Below are positions 19,385-28,828 of a stretch of 64,000 nt of DNA, piece after piece (position 1 is the stretch's first letter; each line of letters opens with the position of its first letter). Made by a program: the position numbers and the translations under genes. Origin of the DNA: Sphingomonadales bacterium (GTDB lineage Bacteria; Pseudomonadota; Alphaproteobacteria; Sphingomonadales; Sphingomonadaceae); assembly GCA_016721875.1 (NCBI GenBank), contig JADKHG010000001.1:1-64000 (forward strand), in the 5' to 3' direction. Below the pieces are notes generated by a model. The model made no database searches and was not told where the DNA came from. It saw nothing but the letters and a program-made list of their open reading frames with translations.

Positions 19385-20008
19385 TTATTGTGTGATTTCC
19401 AGTTCGCTGTCGCCGCCCTCGGGCATATCGCCATTGGCAACGGCATCGCCTTCGCGCAAACCTTCCAGTGCAAGATCGACCGGATCAAGCAGACCGGCGG
19501 CTTTGAGGTCGGCAATGCCGGGCAGATCACGCCGCGAAGCCAAACCAAAATGCGTCAGAAATTCGCCCGTTGTCGCATATATGAGTGGCCGCCCCGGCAC
19601 TTCACGTCGTCCGGCAGGTCGCACCCAGCCGCATTCCATCAGCACATCGAGCGTGCCTTTTGAAATCTGCACCCCACGGATTGCCTCGATTTCAGCGCGG
19701 CTTACCGGTTCGTGATAGGCGATGATCGCCAGCGTTTCGACCGCTGCGCGGCTAAGTTTGCGGCTTTCCTCCCGCTCCCGCCGCAGCAGATGCGCCAGAT
19801 CGGCAGCGGTCTGGAAATGCCAGCTCTTGCCGCGCTTGACCAATTCGACTCCGCGCCCTTGATAATGCGCCTCGAGCGAAGCCAAGGCAGCTGCCACGTC
19901 AATTGCGTCGCCAACATAGGCACCAATCTGCTCGACCGTCATCGGCTCTTCAGACGCGAACAAAGTTGCTTCGACTGCCCGCACTCCCGGATCATGTTCG
20001 ATCATCAT
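19385..20008 (-). CDS. scpB: Segregation and condensation protein ScpB
   Basis: Kleisin-associated subunit of the SMC-ScpAB condensin. Intact, 207 residues, two winged-helix domains. Typical stretches are ALLFASEEP-like VEATLFASEEPMTVEQ near the start, RLSRAAVETLAIIAYHEP (here KLSRAAVETLAIIAY), RAEIEAIRGV and GRPLIYATTGEFLTHFGL. The ATG overlaps the scpA stop. No smc gene is in the window. Confidence 0.95.
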   Translation of the reverse strand: MMIEHDPGVRAVEATLFASEEPMTVEQIGAYVGDAIDVAAALASLEAHYQGRGVELVKRGKSWHFQTAADLAHLLRREREESRKLSRAAVETLAIIAYHEPVSRAEIEAIRGVQISKGTLDVLMECGWVRPAGRREVPGRPLIYATTGEFLTHFGLASRRDLPGIADLKAAGLLDPVDLALEGLREGDAVANGDMPEGGDSELEITQ

Positions 20009-20805
20009 GCCCCTGCCCTCATAGCTGCCCTTACCATCAACGGTGCAAATGCCTCATCTTGCTGCAATTCCAGCCTCCCTTGCTTAGCCAATTCGAGCAT
20101 TGCGAGAAAACTCGATGCCAGCGCCGATTTACGCAGCCCGAGATCGGCGCCAATGGGAAGGAAGGCCTCCAGGTTGGTCCAGTCGAGCATTGTCCCGATC
20201 ATTTTGGAAACGCGGTCCAGAGCTTCGTCCAAAGTCATCACTGCGCGGCGTTTGACCACATGCATCACCGGAGCATTGCGCGCCTGTATCTGTCCATAGG
20301 CCGAGATCAGGTCAAAGAACGAACAATCCCACGCTGTCGTCCGCACAACGCGGAGCCCTCCTGGTGTGCCGCGCACAAAAATATCGCGCCCAATGCGGTC
20401 ACGCGCCATCAGCCGCGCCCCGCTTTCGCGCATTGCGTTCAACCGTTCGAGCCGCAACTGCAGCCGCAAAGCCAACTCCTCCGGCGACGGATCAATCGTC
20501 GGGTCCTTGGGTAACAACAGCGCTGATTTGAGGTAAGCGAGCCACGCCGCCATCACCAGATAGTCCGCCGCCAGTTCCAACTTCAGCGTGCGGGCATTTT
20601 CAATGAATCCCAGATATTGCTCGACCAGTTGCAGGATAGAAATCTGCCGCAAATCAACCTTTTGATTGCGCGCCAGTGTCAGCAACAGGTCAAGCGGCCC
20701 TTCCCATCCGTCAATGTCGATGGTCAGCCGCTCGTCTTGCTCGTCCTCGATCGGCGCAATCACCATATCGGGTGCGTCAAAGGCAAGATCCTCGTCTAGG
20801 CCCAT
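20005..20805 (-). CDS. scpA: Segregation and condensation protein ScpA
   Basis: Kleisin bridging SMC heads. Intact, 266 residues. The family N-terminus is WEGPLDLLLTLARNQKVDL near residue 34, followed by ISILQLVEQYL and AADYLVMAAWLAYLKSALLL, with a winged-helix C-terminus ending in FLAMLELAKQGRLELQQDE. It overlaps the end of nagZ by 10 bases, which implies translational coupling. Confidence 0.96.
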   Translation of the reverse strand: MGLDEDLAFDAPDMVIAPIEDEQDERLTIDIDGWEGPLDLLLTLARNQKVDLRQISILQLVEQYLGFIENARTLKLELAADYLVMAAWLAYLKSALLLPKDPTIDPSPEELALRLQLRLERLNAMRESGARLMARDRIGRDIFVRGTPGGLRVVRTTAWDCSFFDLISAYGQIQARNAPVMHVVKRRAVMTLDEALDRVSKMIGTMLDWTNLEAFLPIGADLGLRKSALASSFLAMLELAKQGRLELQQDEAFAPLMVRAAMRAGA

Positions 20806-21860
20806 GCAGCACCAGTGGCTTCGTCGGTTGCCTTTGCATCCGCCAGATGCGCCGCCAGTCCCAGCAATTCGTCACGTTTGGCAAGCAGGTGCTCAAACCG
20901 TTCTTTGTCATATGCGACCGGGGAAAGCGCCGCCGTCGCGGCACCTAACCTTCGCCTCGCGTCGGCGGATATGTCTGGCAACCTATCGGCAATGGTCACC
21001 ATTTCTTCAAATCGGCCCCAACAATTGAGCGCAACATCGCAACCGGCCGCTATGCAGTCCACCGCATGGGTTGGCACGTCACCTTTCAACGCCTTCATTT
21101 CGAGATCATCGCTCATCAATAAGCCATCAAAACCGATTTCACCGCGGATGATGTCATTGATCACAACTGGCGACATTGTTGCACAGCGCTCGCTGTCCCA
21201 GGCGTCGTAAACAAGATGGGCGGTCATTCCCATTGTGGCGTTGTTAAGTGCCCGGAATGGCGCGATATCCTGTTCCAATTCTTCACGTGTCGCATGGATG
21301 TGCGGAAGATCAAAATGACTGTCGACAACAGCCCGACCATGGCCTGGCATATGCTTGATAACGCCAGCTGCTCCGCCCTTTTTCAAACCGTCAAGTACTG
21401 CACGGCCAAGTGCTGCGACACGTATTGGGTCATATCCCATTGCCCGGTCACCAATTGCAGGCGTCGTATTGGCAACCCGAACATCAAGCACCGGCAGATA
21501 ATTTACCGTTATTCCAACTTCGCTAAGCATTTGCCCCAATGCTTCGGCATTGACGCGAGCCGCCTCAATTGCGGTTATGGCGGAAATGTCATAAAGCGCA
21601 TCAAACGCCGCGCCCGACGGGAAATCAGGCCACACAGGCGGTTGCATTCGCATCACCCGTCCGCCTTCCTGATCGATGAAAATTAGCACATCGTCGCGTC
21701 CGTGAATCGACCGCAGCGAGTCGGTCAGCGCGCGGATTTGCTCCCGGTCGCTGATATTGCGCTTGAAAAATGTGTAGCCGACCGGATCAACCTCGGCGAA
21801 CAACGCGCGTTCGTCCGAAGTGAGTTTAGGTCCCGACAGTCCAAAAATGACAGGCTTCAT
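20796..21860 (-). CDS. nagZ: Beta-N-acetylhexosaminidase NagZ (GH3)
   Basis: Cytoplasmic enzyme that removes GlcNAc from anhydro-muropeptides during peptidoglycan recycling; its products induce AmpC in some bacteria. Intact, 354 residues. GH3 motifs: FIDQEGGRVMR near residue 61, KHMPGHG (169-175, with the catalytic His) followed by DSH, and the nucleophile Asp in MSDDLEM. It is the first gene of the nagZ-scpA-scpB unit. Confidence 0.94.
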   Translation of the reverse strand: MKPVIFGLSGPKLTSDERALFAEVDPVGYTFFKRNISDREQIRALTDSLRSIHGRDDVLIFIDQEGGRVMRMQPPVWPDFPSGAAFDALYDISAITAIEAARVNAEALGQMLSEVGITVNYLPVLDVRVANTTPAIGDRAMGYDPIRVAALGRAVLDGLKKGGAAGVIKHMPGHGRAVVDSHFDLPHIHATREELEQDIAPFRALNNATMGMTAHLVYDAWDSERCATMSPVVINDIIRGEIGFDGLLMSDDLEMKALKGDVPTHAVDCIAAGCDVALNCWGRFEEMVTIADRLPDISADARRRLGAATAALSPVAYDKERFEHLLAKRDELLGLAAHLADAKATDEATGAAWA

Positions 21861-21988
21861 TGCAATTCCATCGTCACTGACCGCCCATCGCTAAGGTGGT
21901 TCGATCTGGCTGGCAAGTTGTGCTGGGTTTAAAGAGACGCAAAGCTGTGCATAAGGGCGTTGGCTCATTTTCTGGCGACGCGTATTTC

Positions 21989-22071
21989 ACCGTAGCCCTG
22001 AGCTTGTCGAAGGGCGCTTTACAGCACAGCGCAAACCTGTGGTCGTGCTTCGACAGGCTCAGCACTACGGT
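21989..22071. repeat. GTCGAAGG-type inverted repeat, copy 1
   Basis: An 83-base element with outer arms ACCGTAG/CTACGGT and inner arms CTGAGCTTGTCGAAG/CTTCGACAGGCTCAG around a 30-base centre. The same arms occur in copy 2 at 38532-38609. It sits in the 327-base gap between nagZ and the SPOR gene. Such elements are scattered through sphingomonad genomes. Apart from this repeat and the terminator at 22128, I see nothing in the gap. Confidence 0.75.
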
Positions 22072-22109
22072 TTCATCAAACAGTTAAGAATATGAAGCAC
22101 CTAATCCTC

Positions 22110-22150
22110 CCAGAAAAACCAAAAGGACCGTGGCACAATCGCGCCACGGC
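22110..22150 (-). terminator. Rho-independent terminator after the SPOR gene
   Basis: Stem CCGTGGC/GCCACGG (22128-22149, 8-base loop), followed on the minus strand by TCCTTTTGGTTTTTC. Placed 38 bases after the SPOR-domain gene stop; it ends the argS-SPOR transcript before nagZ. Confidence 0.75.
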
Positions 22151-22187
22151 CCCCTCTCTCATCCCCCATGAGAAGCTGGTAAAACTG

Positions 22188-22847
22188 TTATTTGACGACG
22201 AGGCAATTCTCGCCTGCTGCCTTCAGCTTGGCGCACAATTGCTGACCGGCGGCGGCATCGCCAGCCGCGGCCTGCAGGCGATATACCTTGCGACCACCTT
22301 CGCCAGCGCCTTCGGCCACCTTATATTTCAGCCCTGAAAGAAAACCGAAACGCTTGTTCATTGCAGCCCATGCGGCATTGGCCTTGGCAGCGTCGCCAAA
22401 AGCGCCCAGCTGCACCAGCGTCGCACCTGCGGGAACAGCACCCGCTGCGCCAGCGGCGACGGCAGGCGTTCCAGCCTTTTGTGCAGCTTCGGCAGCTTTT
22501 GCCTTGGCGGGATCGAGTTTCGAATCGACTTTCTTGCCTTCGCTTGCAGCGAAAGCAGCGTCGCCTTCGCCTTCAAAGCTTTTGCCTTCGCGATCACTTG
22601 GCGCAACCTTATAGTCGCCTTCCTGAGCGGCGATCAGTTCGCCATTGCCCTGCCCACCCGACTGGTTACGCTGCAGCCAGTAAATTCCGCCGACAATCGC
22701 CGCAAGCAAAGCGAGGCCACCCAGAACCAGCCCGGCAACTTTCAGCGGCGAAGCGCTTTCTTCATATTCATAGCCATCGGCGGTTTCCAGCCAGGGCAAA
22801 CGATCGGGATCGTCGAGACCCAGTCCGTCATTTTCGGTATTGGTCAT
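22188..22847 (-). CDS. SPOR-domain inner-membrane protein
   Basis: 219 residues: acidic cytoplasmic N-terminus, one membrane segment (about residues 36-58), an Ala/Lys/Glu-rich linker and a C-terminal SPOR domain from about residue 140 (LVQLGAFGDAAKANAAWAAM, ending NCLVVK). SPOR domains bind denuded glycan strands at the septum, which suggests a division-site role. It follows argS by 21 bases, an arrangement conserved in alphaproteobacteria. Confidence 0.88.
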   Translation of the reverse strand: MTNTENDGLGLDDPDRLPWLETADGYEYEESASPLKVAGLVLGGLALLAAIVGGIYWLQRNQSGGQGNGELIAAQEGDYKVAPSDREGKSFEGEGDAAFAASEGKKVDSKLDPAKAKAAEAAQKAGTPAVAAGAAGAVPAGATLVQLGAFGDAAKANAAWAAMNKRFGFLSGLKYKVAEGAGEGGRKVYRLQAAAGDAAAGQQLCAKLKAAGENCLVVK

Positions 22848-22868
22848 GCCATATTCCCTTCAATGGGG

Positions 22869-24608
22869 TTACATTTGCGTGGCAGCTTCGACCCCCATCA
22901 CGCGCAACCCGTTTCGAATTACCTGCCCGATATTGGCCGCCATGAAAAGCCTCGCAGAGCTTAGTTCGGGCTGCTGTGCCAATATGAAGCGCTTGTCGGT
23001 CTGTTCATTACCCAAATTCCAATAAGCATGGAAGGCCGCAGCGAGGTCAGCGAGGAAAAACGCAATCCGGTGCGGTTCGCCCGCTTTGGCAGCGGCCGAG
23101 ACAATGCGCGGGAAATTGGCGGCTTCGCGAATCAAGCCGATTTCGTCGGCGCCCAGCAGGGCGATATGATCAGCAGAAGGCATATAGCCCTCTTCGTCTT
23201 TGCCCTTGCGCAGCGTCGAACAGATGCGGGCATGGGCATATTGGACGTAGAATACCGGATTGTCTTTCGACGCTTCGACGACCTTGGCAAAGTCGAAATC
23301 CATTTGCGCATCGGACTTGCGCGTCAGCATGGTGAAACGAACGACATCCTTGCCGACTTCCTTCACGACATCGGCCAAAGTCACGAAATTGCCTGCGCGT
23401 TTGGACATTTTGATCGGTTCGCCACCGCGCAACAACCGCACCATCTGGACCAGCTTTACGTCAAAATCGACCGATCCGCCGGTTAGAGCTTCGACCGAGG
23501 CCTTGATCCGCTTGACCGTGCCGGCATGGTCGGCGCCCCAAATATCGATCAGCCGATCGGCGGTCTGCGCCTTTTGAAAATGATAAGCCATGTCGGCACC
23601 GAAATAGGTCCAGCTGCCGTCGCTTTTCTTGATTGGCCGGTCCTGATCGTCACCAAAGGCTGTCGAGCGGAATAATGGCAAAGTGACTGGCTCCCAATCG
23701 GGATCGGGCTCGCCTTTGGGGGCCTCCAGTTCGCCATCATAGACCAGATCGCGCGCGCGCAATTCCGCCTCGGCCGCTTCGGGCTTTTTGGCAGCCTGAA
23801 CCGCTGCTTCGGAAGCGAACAGATCGTGACGAATGCCAAGCAGAGCGAGATCATCGCGGATCATGTCCATCATCGCGGCAACGGCGGCCTCGCGAAAAGG
23901 TACCAGCCATTCGCTTTCAGGCGCAGATGCCAGACTGTCGCCATAGCGGTCTGCCAGCATTTTTCCGACCGGGATGAGATAATCACCCGGATAAAGGCCT
24001 TCGGGTATCTCGCCAATCGCTTCGCCCAACGCCTCGCGGTAGCGCAGGTGCACCGATCGCGCGAGGACATCGACCTGACCGCCCGCATCGTTGACATAAT
24101 ATTCGCGGATCACCTTATAACCCGCAAAAGCCAACAAATTGGCAAGCGAATCGCCGACCACCGCACCCCGACAATGTCCCATATGCATCGGACCGGTGGG
24201 GTTGGCGGAGACATATTCGACATTGACCGTCTTACCCTCGCCCAACGGCGAACGGCCATAATCGTCGCCGGTTTGGCCGATTAGCGTCAATTCACCCAGC
24301 CATTCCGACGGCGCAAGCCGCAGGTTGAGAAAGCCGGGGCCAGCGATTTCGACGCCTATGACACCTTCTACAGCCGCCAACTCGGCTGCCAGCAATTCGG
24401 CAAGCGCGCGCGGGTTGGTTCCGGCGGGCTTTGCCAGCACCATTGCCGCGTTGGTTGCCAGATCACCGTGCGCGGGGTCGCGCGGCGGCTCGACCGTTAC
24501 ATTGCGCCGGTCGAGATCAGCCAGCAACTGCCCCTTGGCGACCAATTGGTCGAGGGCGGCATCGACATGCGAAGCGAAACGGTCAAACAGGGTCACGAGA
24601 TAATCCAT
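22869..24608 (-). CDS. argS: Arginyl-tRNA synthetase
   Basis: Class I aminoacyl-tRNA synthetase. Intact, 579 residues. It has the N-terminal Add1 domain, YVSANPTGPMHMGHCRGAVV (HIGH motif as HMGH, 142-145), KMSKRAGNFVTL (KMSKS loop) and the C-terminal DALR anticodon-binding domain ending LRVMGVEAATQM. Start MDYLVTLFDRF at 24608. Confidence 0.97.
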   Translation of the reverse strand: MDYLVTLFDRFASHVDAALDQLVAKGQLLADLDRRNVTVEPPRDPAHGDLATNAAMVLAKPAGTNPRALAELLAAELAAVEGVIGVEIAGPGFLNLRLAPSEWLGELTLIGQTGDDYGRSPLGEGKTVNVEYVSANPTGPMHMGHCRGAVVGDSLANLLAFAGYKVIREYYVNDAGGQVDVLARSVHLRYREALGEAIGEIPEGLYPGDYLIPVGKMLADRYGDSLASAPESEWLVPFREAAVAAMMDMIRDDLALLGIRHDLFASEAAVQAAKKPEAAEAELRARDLVYDGELEAPKGEPDPDWEPVTLPLFRSTAFGDDQDRPIKKSDGSWTYFGADMAYHFQKAQTADRLIDIWGADHAGTVKRIKASVEALTGGSVDFDVKLVQMVRLLRGGEPIKMSKRAGNFVTLADVVKEVGKDVVRFTMLTRKSDAQMDFDFAKVVEASKDNPVFYVQYAHARICSTLRKGKDEEGYMPSADHIALLGADEIGLIREAANFPRIVSAAAKAGEPHRIAFFLADLAAAFHAYWNLGNEQTDKRFILAQQPELSSARLFMAANIGQVIRNGLRVMGVEAATQM

Positions 24609-24649
24609 CGAATAGGAGGTGGGTTTGTCAGCCCCCTATTCGATACGGC

Positions 24650-24680
24650 GCAAAAGCAAAAGGGGGCCATTCGGCCCCGC
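24650..24680 (-). terminator. Rho-independent terminator after the lipoprotein gene
   Basis: Stem GGGGCC/GGCCCC (24663-24678) with a 4-base loop, followed on the minus strand by CTTTTGCTTTTG. It lies between the lipoprotein stop (24692) and the argS start. Confidence 0.65.
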
Positions 24681-24691
24681 AGAGCCGCGAT

Positions 24692-25333
24692 TTATCGGGT
24701 TACATTATATCGGAGCTGTTCTTCGGTGAGCTGGAAACCGACCAGCATCTCGAAGCTCGCGCGCTGGACGGCGGCCTTCACCTCAGGATCAGCCATCGGG
24801 TCGAGCGCGGCATCGGCGTCACCTGGGCGGCGCTTTTTGGTAATTTTGGCGACGATATCTTCGGGCAGGCGCGCCGACGTGGCGTCGATATAGCTCGCAG
24901 CCTTGCCGGTTGCACTGGCGCGATCCTGACCGTCAGCAAAGTTGATCGTGACTTTGCCTACGCGCTTGGCAACGACGGCATTGCCGCCCTGGACGATGGT
25001 CGAGAAATAGGGGAGCGTCACGCTGCGTGCGCCGCGCGGGTCGCTGCGGCGCGCCAGCACTTCGAAATCGGCAGCCGAATAAATCCGTTCGCCGCTGCTG
25101 TTGCAATTGGGACGCAATTTGGTGATCGACGCCACGACATCGACCGCATCCAGATTTTGTCCTGCATTGGAAAATAACGTGATGTCACCCGTTCCTTCGG
25201 GCACGGCAACCACTGGACAGCCGGTGCGCGTGGCGGTTACGCCAACGCCAGAGGACACATCAAGCTCGCCGTCCGATGCACAACCCGCAACCAGCGCAAA
25301 GGCCAACGTTACGGCAAAACGATATTTTCTCAT
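24692..25333 (-). CDS. Lipoprotein of unknown function
   Basis: 213 residues from MRKYRFAVTLAFALVAGCAS, a type II signal with lipobox LVAGC. The mature part has a central AVDVVASITKLRPNC, IYSAADFEVLARRSDPRGAR, VTLPYFSTIVQGG and FADGQDRASATG, with a charged C-terminus. I recognise no named domain; similar lipoproteins occur next to ispH in sphingomonads as far as I recall, which is weak evidence. The frame is open upstream, but the lipoprotein signal decides the start. Divergent from ispH. Confidence 0.75.
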   Translation of the reverse strand: MRKYRFAVTLAFALVAGCASDGELDVSSGVGVTATRTGCPVVAVPEGTGDITLFSNAGQNLDAVDVVASITKLRPNCNSSGERIYSAADFEVLARRSDPRGARSVTLPYFSTIVQGGNAVVAKRVGKVTINFADGQDRASATGKAASYIDATSARLPEDIVAKITKKRRPGDADAALDPMADPEVKAAVQRASFEMLVGFQLTEEQLRYNVTR

Positions 25334-25447
25334 CAACGAATGTCCTTCAACGCCTGTACCGATTTGAACCGGCGTCGTGTCTTTATCTGTCAGCTTTGCT
25401 GTCTGCAACCGGGGAAAAGCCTTGGCCATCGGTGTGCGATTACCTAA

Positions 25448-26431
25448 ATGACATTGCAGATGACTGAACAACACACCCAAAAGCCCGCCCTGCACCTGCT
25501 CCTTGCCGCCCCTAGGGGGTTTTGTGCAGGTGTTGACCGGGCAATCCGCATCGTCGAACTGGCGCTCGAAAAGCACGGTGCGCCGGTCTATGTTCGCCAC
25601 GAAATCGTCCATAACCGCTTTGTAGTGGACAGTTTAAAGGCAAAGGGCGCAATTTTTGTCGAGGAACTGGACGAGGTGCCGGAAGGCGCGCATGTTGTTT
25701 TTTCTGCACATGGCGTACCCAAATCGGTTCCACATGACGCCGAGAATCGCGGGCTCGACTATCTCGACGCAACCTGCCCGCTGGTCTCCAAGGTCCACCG
25801 GCAAGCCGAAAGGCAGGTCGAATCGGGTCGGCACATCCTGTTTGTCGGGCATGAAGGCCATCCGGAGGTTGTCGGTACTTTGGGACAGGTGCCTGCCGGG
25901 TCGATCACGTTGATCGAAACCGAAGACGATGCGCGTAGCGTAACGGTTGCTGATCCTGAAAATCTCGCTTTTCTGACGCAGACCACGCTTTCGGTCGACG
26001 ATACCGCCCATATTGTTGCAATATTGGAGACGCGCTTTCCATCAATCGTCGCGCCCAAGGGAGAGGATATTTGCTACGCCACCTCCAACCGCCAGGCTGC
26101 TGTGAAGGCGATTGCCGAGCGATGCCAATTGGTGCTGGTGATCGGCGCGCCCAACAGTTCAAATTCGTTGCGGCTGGTCGAAGTCGCCGAACGCTGCGGT
26201 ACCCCTGCCCGGCTGGTCCAGCGCGCGGCGGAAATTGATCTCGACTGGTTGAATGGCGTTTCGACGCTAGGGCTCACCGCTGGAGCATCGGCACCGGAAC
26301 TATTGGTCCGCGAAATTGTCGATCTGCTCGGCGAGCATTTTACCATAGAGGAAGAACAGGTCGTCAACGCCGAAGAGAGCATTGCTTTCAAGCTGCCACG
26401 TTCGCTGGCTGCGGATGCGGATGCGGCCTGA
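25448..26431 (+). CDS. ispH: 4-hydroxy-3-methylbut-2-enyl diphosphate reductase IspH
   Basis: Last step of the MEP isoprenoid pathway; makes IPP and DMAPP with a [4Fe-4S] cluster. Intact, 327 residues. The three cluster cysteines are C26 in GFCAGVDRA, C110 in DATCPLVSKVH and C209 in DICYATSNRQ. Also present are FSAHGVPKSVP and TAGASAPE. A second ATG at 25460 is an equally possible start. The stop overlaps the thrB ATG (TGATG). Confidence 0.96.
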   Translation: MTLQMTEQHTQKPALHLLLAAPRGFCAGVDRAIRIVELALEKHGAPVYVRHEIVHNRFVVDSLKAKGAIFVEELDEVPEGAHVVFSAHGVPKSVPHDAENRGLDYLDATCPLVSKVHRQAERQVESGRHILFVGHEGHPEVVGTLGQVPAGSITLIETEDDARSVTVADPENLAFLTQTTLSVDDTAHIVAILETRFPSIVAPKGEDICYATSNRQAAVKAIAERCQLVLVIGAPNSSNSLRLVEVAERCGTPARLVQRAAEIDLDWLNGVSTLGLTAGASAPELLVREIVDLLGEHFTIEEEQVVNAEESIAFKLPRSLAADADAA

Positions 26432-27387
26432 TGGCGGTTTACACGCAAGTTGGTGCCGAGCAGGCGGCGGCCTTTCTTGAGCGCTTCGACGCGGGCCGCT
26501 TGCTCACAATGAAAGGTATTGCCGAGGGTGTCGAGAACAGCAACTACCTGATCGAAACAACGCAATCGCGCTTCATCCTGACGCTCTATGAGCAAAGGGT
26601 CGATCCAGAGGACTTGCCCTATTTCCACGCCCTGCTCGCGCATTTGCATGCGCACGGCAGCCCCGTTCCGCGTTTTATCGAGGATCGGAACGGACAATGG
26701 CTGCACGATCTGGCAGGCAAAAAAGCTTGCCTGATCGAATTTCTGTCGGGCATTTCGGTTTCAAAACCGACCCCAACATGCGCCGAAAATGTCGGGCGCG
26801 CGCTTGGCCGGATGCATGCCAGCCTCGCCGATTTCCGCATCGAACGCCCCAATCCGCTGGGCCAGCCGGCGTGGCGACCGCTGTTCGAAAAATGCGATCC
26901 CGATGAAACCGCACGCGCTTTTCCCGGGCTTTCAGAAACCATAGCACGTGAATGCGATTTTCTCGATGCGAATTGGCCGATCGACCTGCCTCGTTCGGCA
27001 ATCCATGCTGACCTCTTCCCCGACAATGTGCTGACCGTCGATGATCAGGTCACCGGCCTGATCGACTTCTATTTCGCCTGTACCGATTTCCGCATATACG
27101 ACCTCGCGGTCACCCATAGCGCATGGGCCTATGATGCCGACGGTGTGCAGTATCATGAAGAGACAGGGACAGCATTGTTGCGCGGCTATGCGGAAGTCCT
27201 TACTCCGACCGAAGCCGAAAAGGCCGCACTGCCCATTTTGGCACGCGGAGCGGCGCTGCGTTTTCTTCTGACCCGGCTATATGACTGGATCAACACTCCT
27301 CCGACTGCGTTGGTCACAAGAAAGGACCCTTTGGCCTTCGCAAGCAAACTCCAGCATTATACCACCAATCCTGTGTTCACTTGGTAG
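26431..27387 (+). CDS. thrB: Homoserine kinase ThrB (APH-like fold)
   Basis: Phosphorylates homoserine in threonine synthesis. 318 residues of the aminoglycoside-phosphotransferase-like ThrB type: GIAEGVENSNYLIET near residue 30, the catalytic loop AIHADLFPDNVL and the Mg-binding LIDFYFAC. Translationally coupled to ispH and followed 9 bases later by rnhA; the ispH-thrB-rnhA order is common in alphaproteobacteria. Confidence 0.93.
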   Translation: MAVYTQVGAEQAAAFLERFDAGRLLTMKGIAEGVENSNYLIETTQSRFILTLYEQRVDPEDLPYFHALLAHLHAHGSPVPRFIEDRNGQWLHDLAGKKACLIEFLSGISVSKPTPTCAENVGRALGRMHASLADFRIERPNPLGQPAWRPLFEKCDPDETARAFPGLSETIARECDFLDANWPIDLPRSAIHADLFPDNVLTVDDQVTGLIDFYFACTDFRIYDLAVTHSAWAYDADGVQYHEETGTALLRGYAEVLTPTEAEKAALPILARGAALRFLLTRLYDWINTPPTALVTRKDPLAFASKLQHYTTNPVFTW

Positions 27388-27396
27388 GACGTTCAT

Positions 27397-27832
27397 ATGA
27401 AGCAAGTGGATATTTTTACGGATGGCGCATGCAAGGGAAATCCCGGCCCCGGCGGTTGGGGCGCGATCATCCGCTATGGCCAGCACGAAAAGGAAATTTC
27501 GGGCGGCGAGCCTGATACCACCAACAATCGCATGGAAATGACCGCTGCTATTCATGCGCTGAACGCTGATCGAACCGTGCCGAGTTTCGCTGCACACCGA
27601 CAGCAAATATGTTTTGGACGGCATTACCAAATGGGTCCACGGCTGGGTCCGCAACGGCTGGAAGAACGCGTCAAAACAACCCGTGCGCAATGCGGATCTA
27701 TGGCACGACTTGATCGAAGCAGCGGCGCGGCATCAAATCGAGTGGATCTGGGTCAAAGGCCATGCCGGCCATGTCGAAAATGAACGCGCGGACCGGCTGG
27801 CAAGTGCGGCTGCAGAGGCAGCTGCGGGCTAA
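27397..27832 (+). CDS. rnhA: Ribonuclease HI (one frameshift)
   Basis: Cleaves RNA in RNA-DNA hybrids. About 145 residues reconstructed. Catalytic acids: D in FTDGACKGNPGPGGWG, E in NNRMEMTAAI, D in HTDSKYVLDGI and D in NERADRLA. The frame breaks near 27562 after HALNA; the second half (from LIEPCRVSLHTDS) is in another frame and ends at 27832. One missing base at GAACGC-CTGATC would restore it. It converges on the oxidoreductase gene with 3 bases between stops. Confidence 0.92.
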
Positions 27833-27835
27833 GAC

Positions 27836-28828
27836 TTACCGGAAGCGATCAGGCGCATATCGAGATGGATCAATTGTTTCGTTCGCCATAGGCTCACTCA
27901 AAATCAGTCCCGCAGCCAGTTGTGCAACAGCAGGCGCCGTCTGGATGCCGAAACCACCCTGCCCCGCGAGCCAGAAAAAGGCCGGAAGCAGCGGGTCGCG
28001 CCCGATAACGGGTAAGCGATCCGGCGCGAAGGTACGCAGACCCGCCCACCGTGTTTCAAGCTTGACGATTTTCCAGTCAACAACCTGCTGAAACCGGTCG
28101 ATTGCACAAGCGCGACGTCCCATTCCTCAGGCGCGGCGTCACAGGGCGGCGACGGTGTTTCATCGTGCGGGCTTAACCAAAGGCGCCCGCCTGCCTCGGG
28201 TTTGAAATAGAAACTGCCGTCGAGCCCTACAACCAAAGGTAGATCAGCCGGTGCCGGTGGATCGACCGCCAGTTGCACGACTGTGCGGCGATAGGGTTGC
28301 AGGCCAAGGGTTCGAAGCCCTGCCAAACCGGCGATTTCGTCGGCCCAGGCACCCGCCGCATTCACGACAAGTGCAGCCTCAAAATTGCCGCTGGCGGTCT
28401 CGATCGACCAATGCCCTCCACGATATTGCAGCCCCCGGACCGCCGCGTTGCAACACAAGGCGACGCCATTCTTGCGGGCATGCGCCAGATAGGCTCCATG
28501 CAACCCGGCAACGTCAATGTCGCAACAATCCGGCTCCCACAGGCCGCAAGTCCAATCGATATGGCTTCCGCGAAGCCGCTGGTTGATTTCGTTGCGATCG
28601 ACCCGATCAAGGGGGATTGGCAAGGAAAGGCCCTGATGCGCTGGTCAGCGGCTGGATGTCGGGGCCGCCATAGGTTTCGCTCCAGAAAGCGGCCGAACGC
28701 CCGGTCGAATGATAGCCCGGCTGCGCTTCCGCCTCCAGCAGCAGCACCGAGCATCGCTCGGCCAGCTCAGACGCCAGACTAGCCCCCGCAATTCCGCTGC
28801 CAATGATCGCAACATCATATCGGGTCAC
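27836..28828 (-). CDS. FAD-dependent oxidoreductase, DAO family (frameshifted, probably internally deleted)
   Basis: Begins with a GTG at 28828 (overlapping the hydrolase stop) and a Rossmann FAD motif VAIIGSGIAGASLA, followed by GRSAAFWSETYGG. The middle has EPDCCDIDVAGLHGAYLAHA and VVNAAGAWADEIA; the end has RLPVIGRDP, FFWLAGQGGFGIQTAPA. Typical of D-amino-acid/glycine-oxidase-like enzymes; the substrate is unknown. Frame breaks lie near 28613 and 28107. At the first, the text jumps from GPFLANPP straight to DRNEINQRL, where relatives have roughly 40-50 more residues, so a deletion is likely. It could be a decaying gene rather than a sequence error. Confidence 0.75.

Noticed and set aside
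25334..25447. tRNA gene between the lipoprotein gene and ispH
   Set aside because: GATTTGAACCGGC resembles a T-loop complement, but no acceptor stem or cloverleaf can be drawn.
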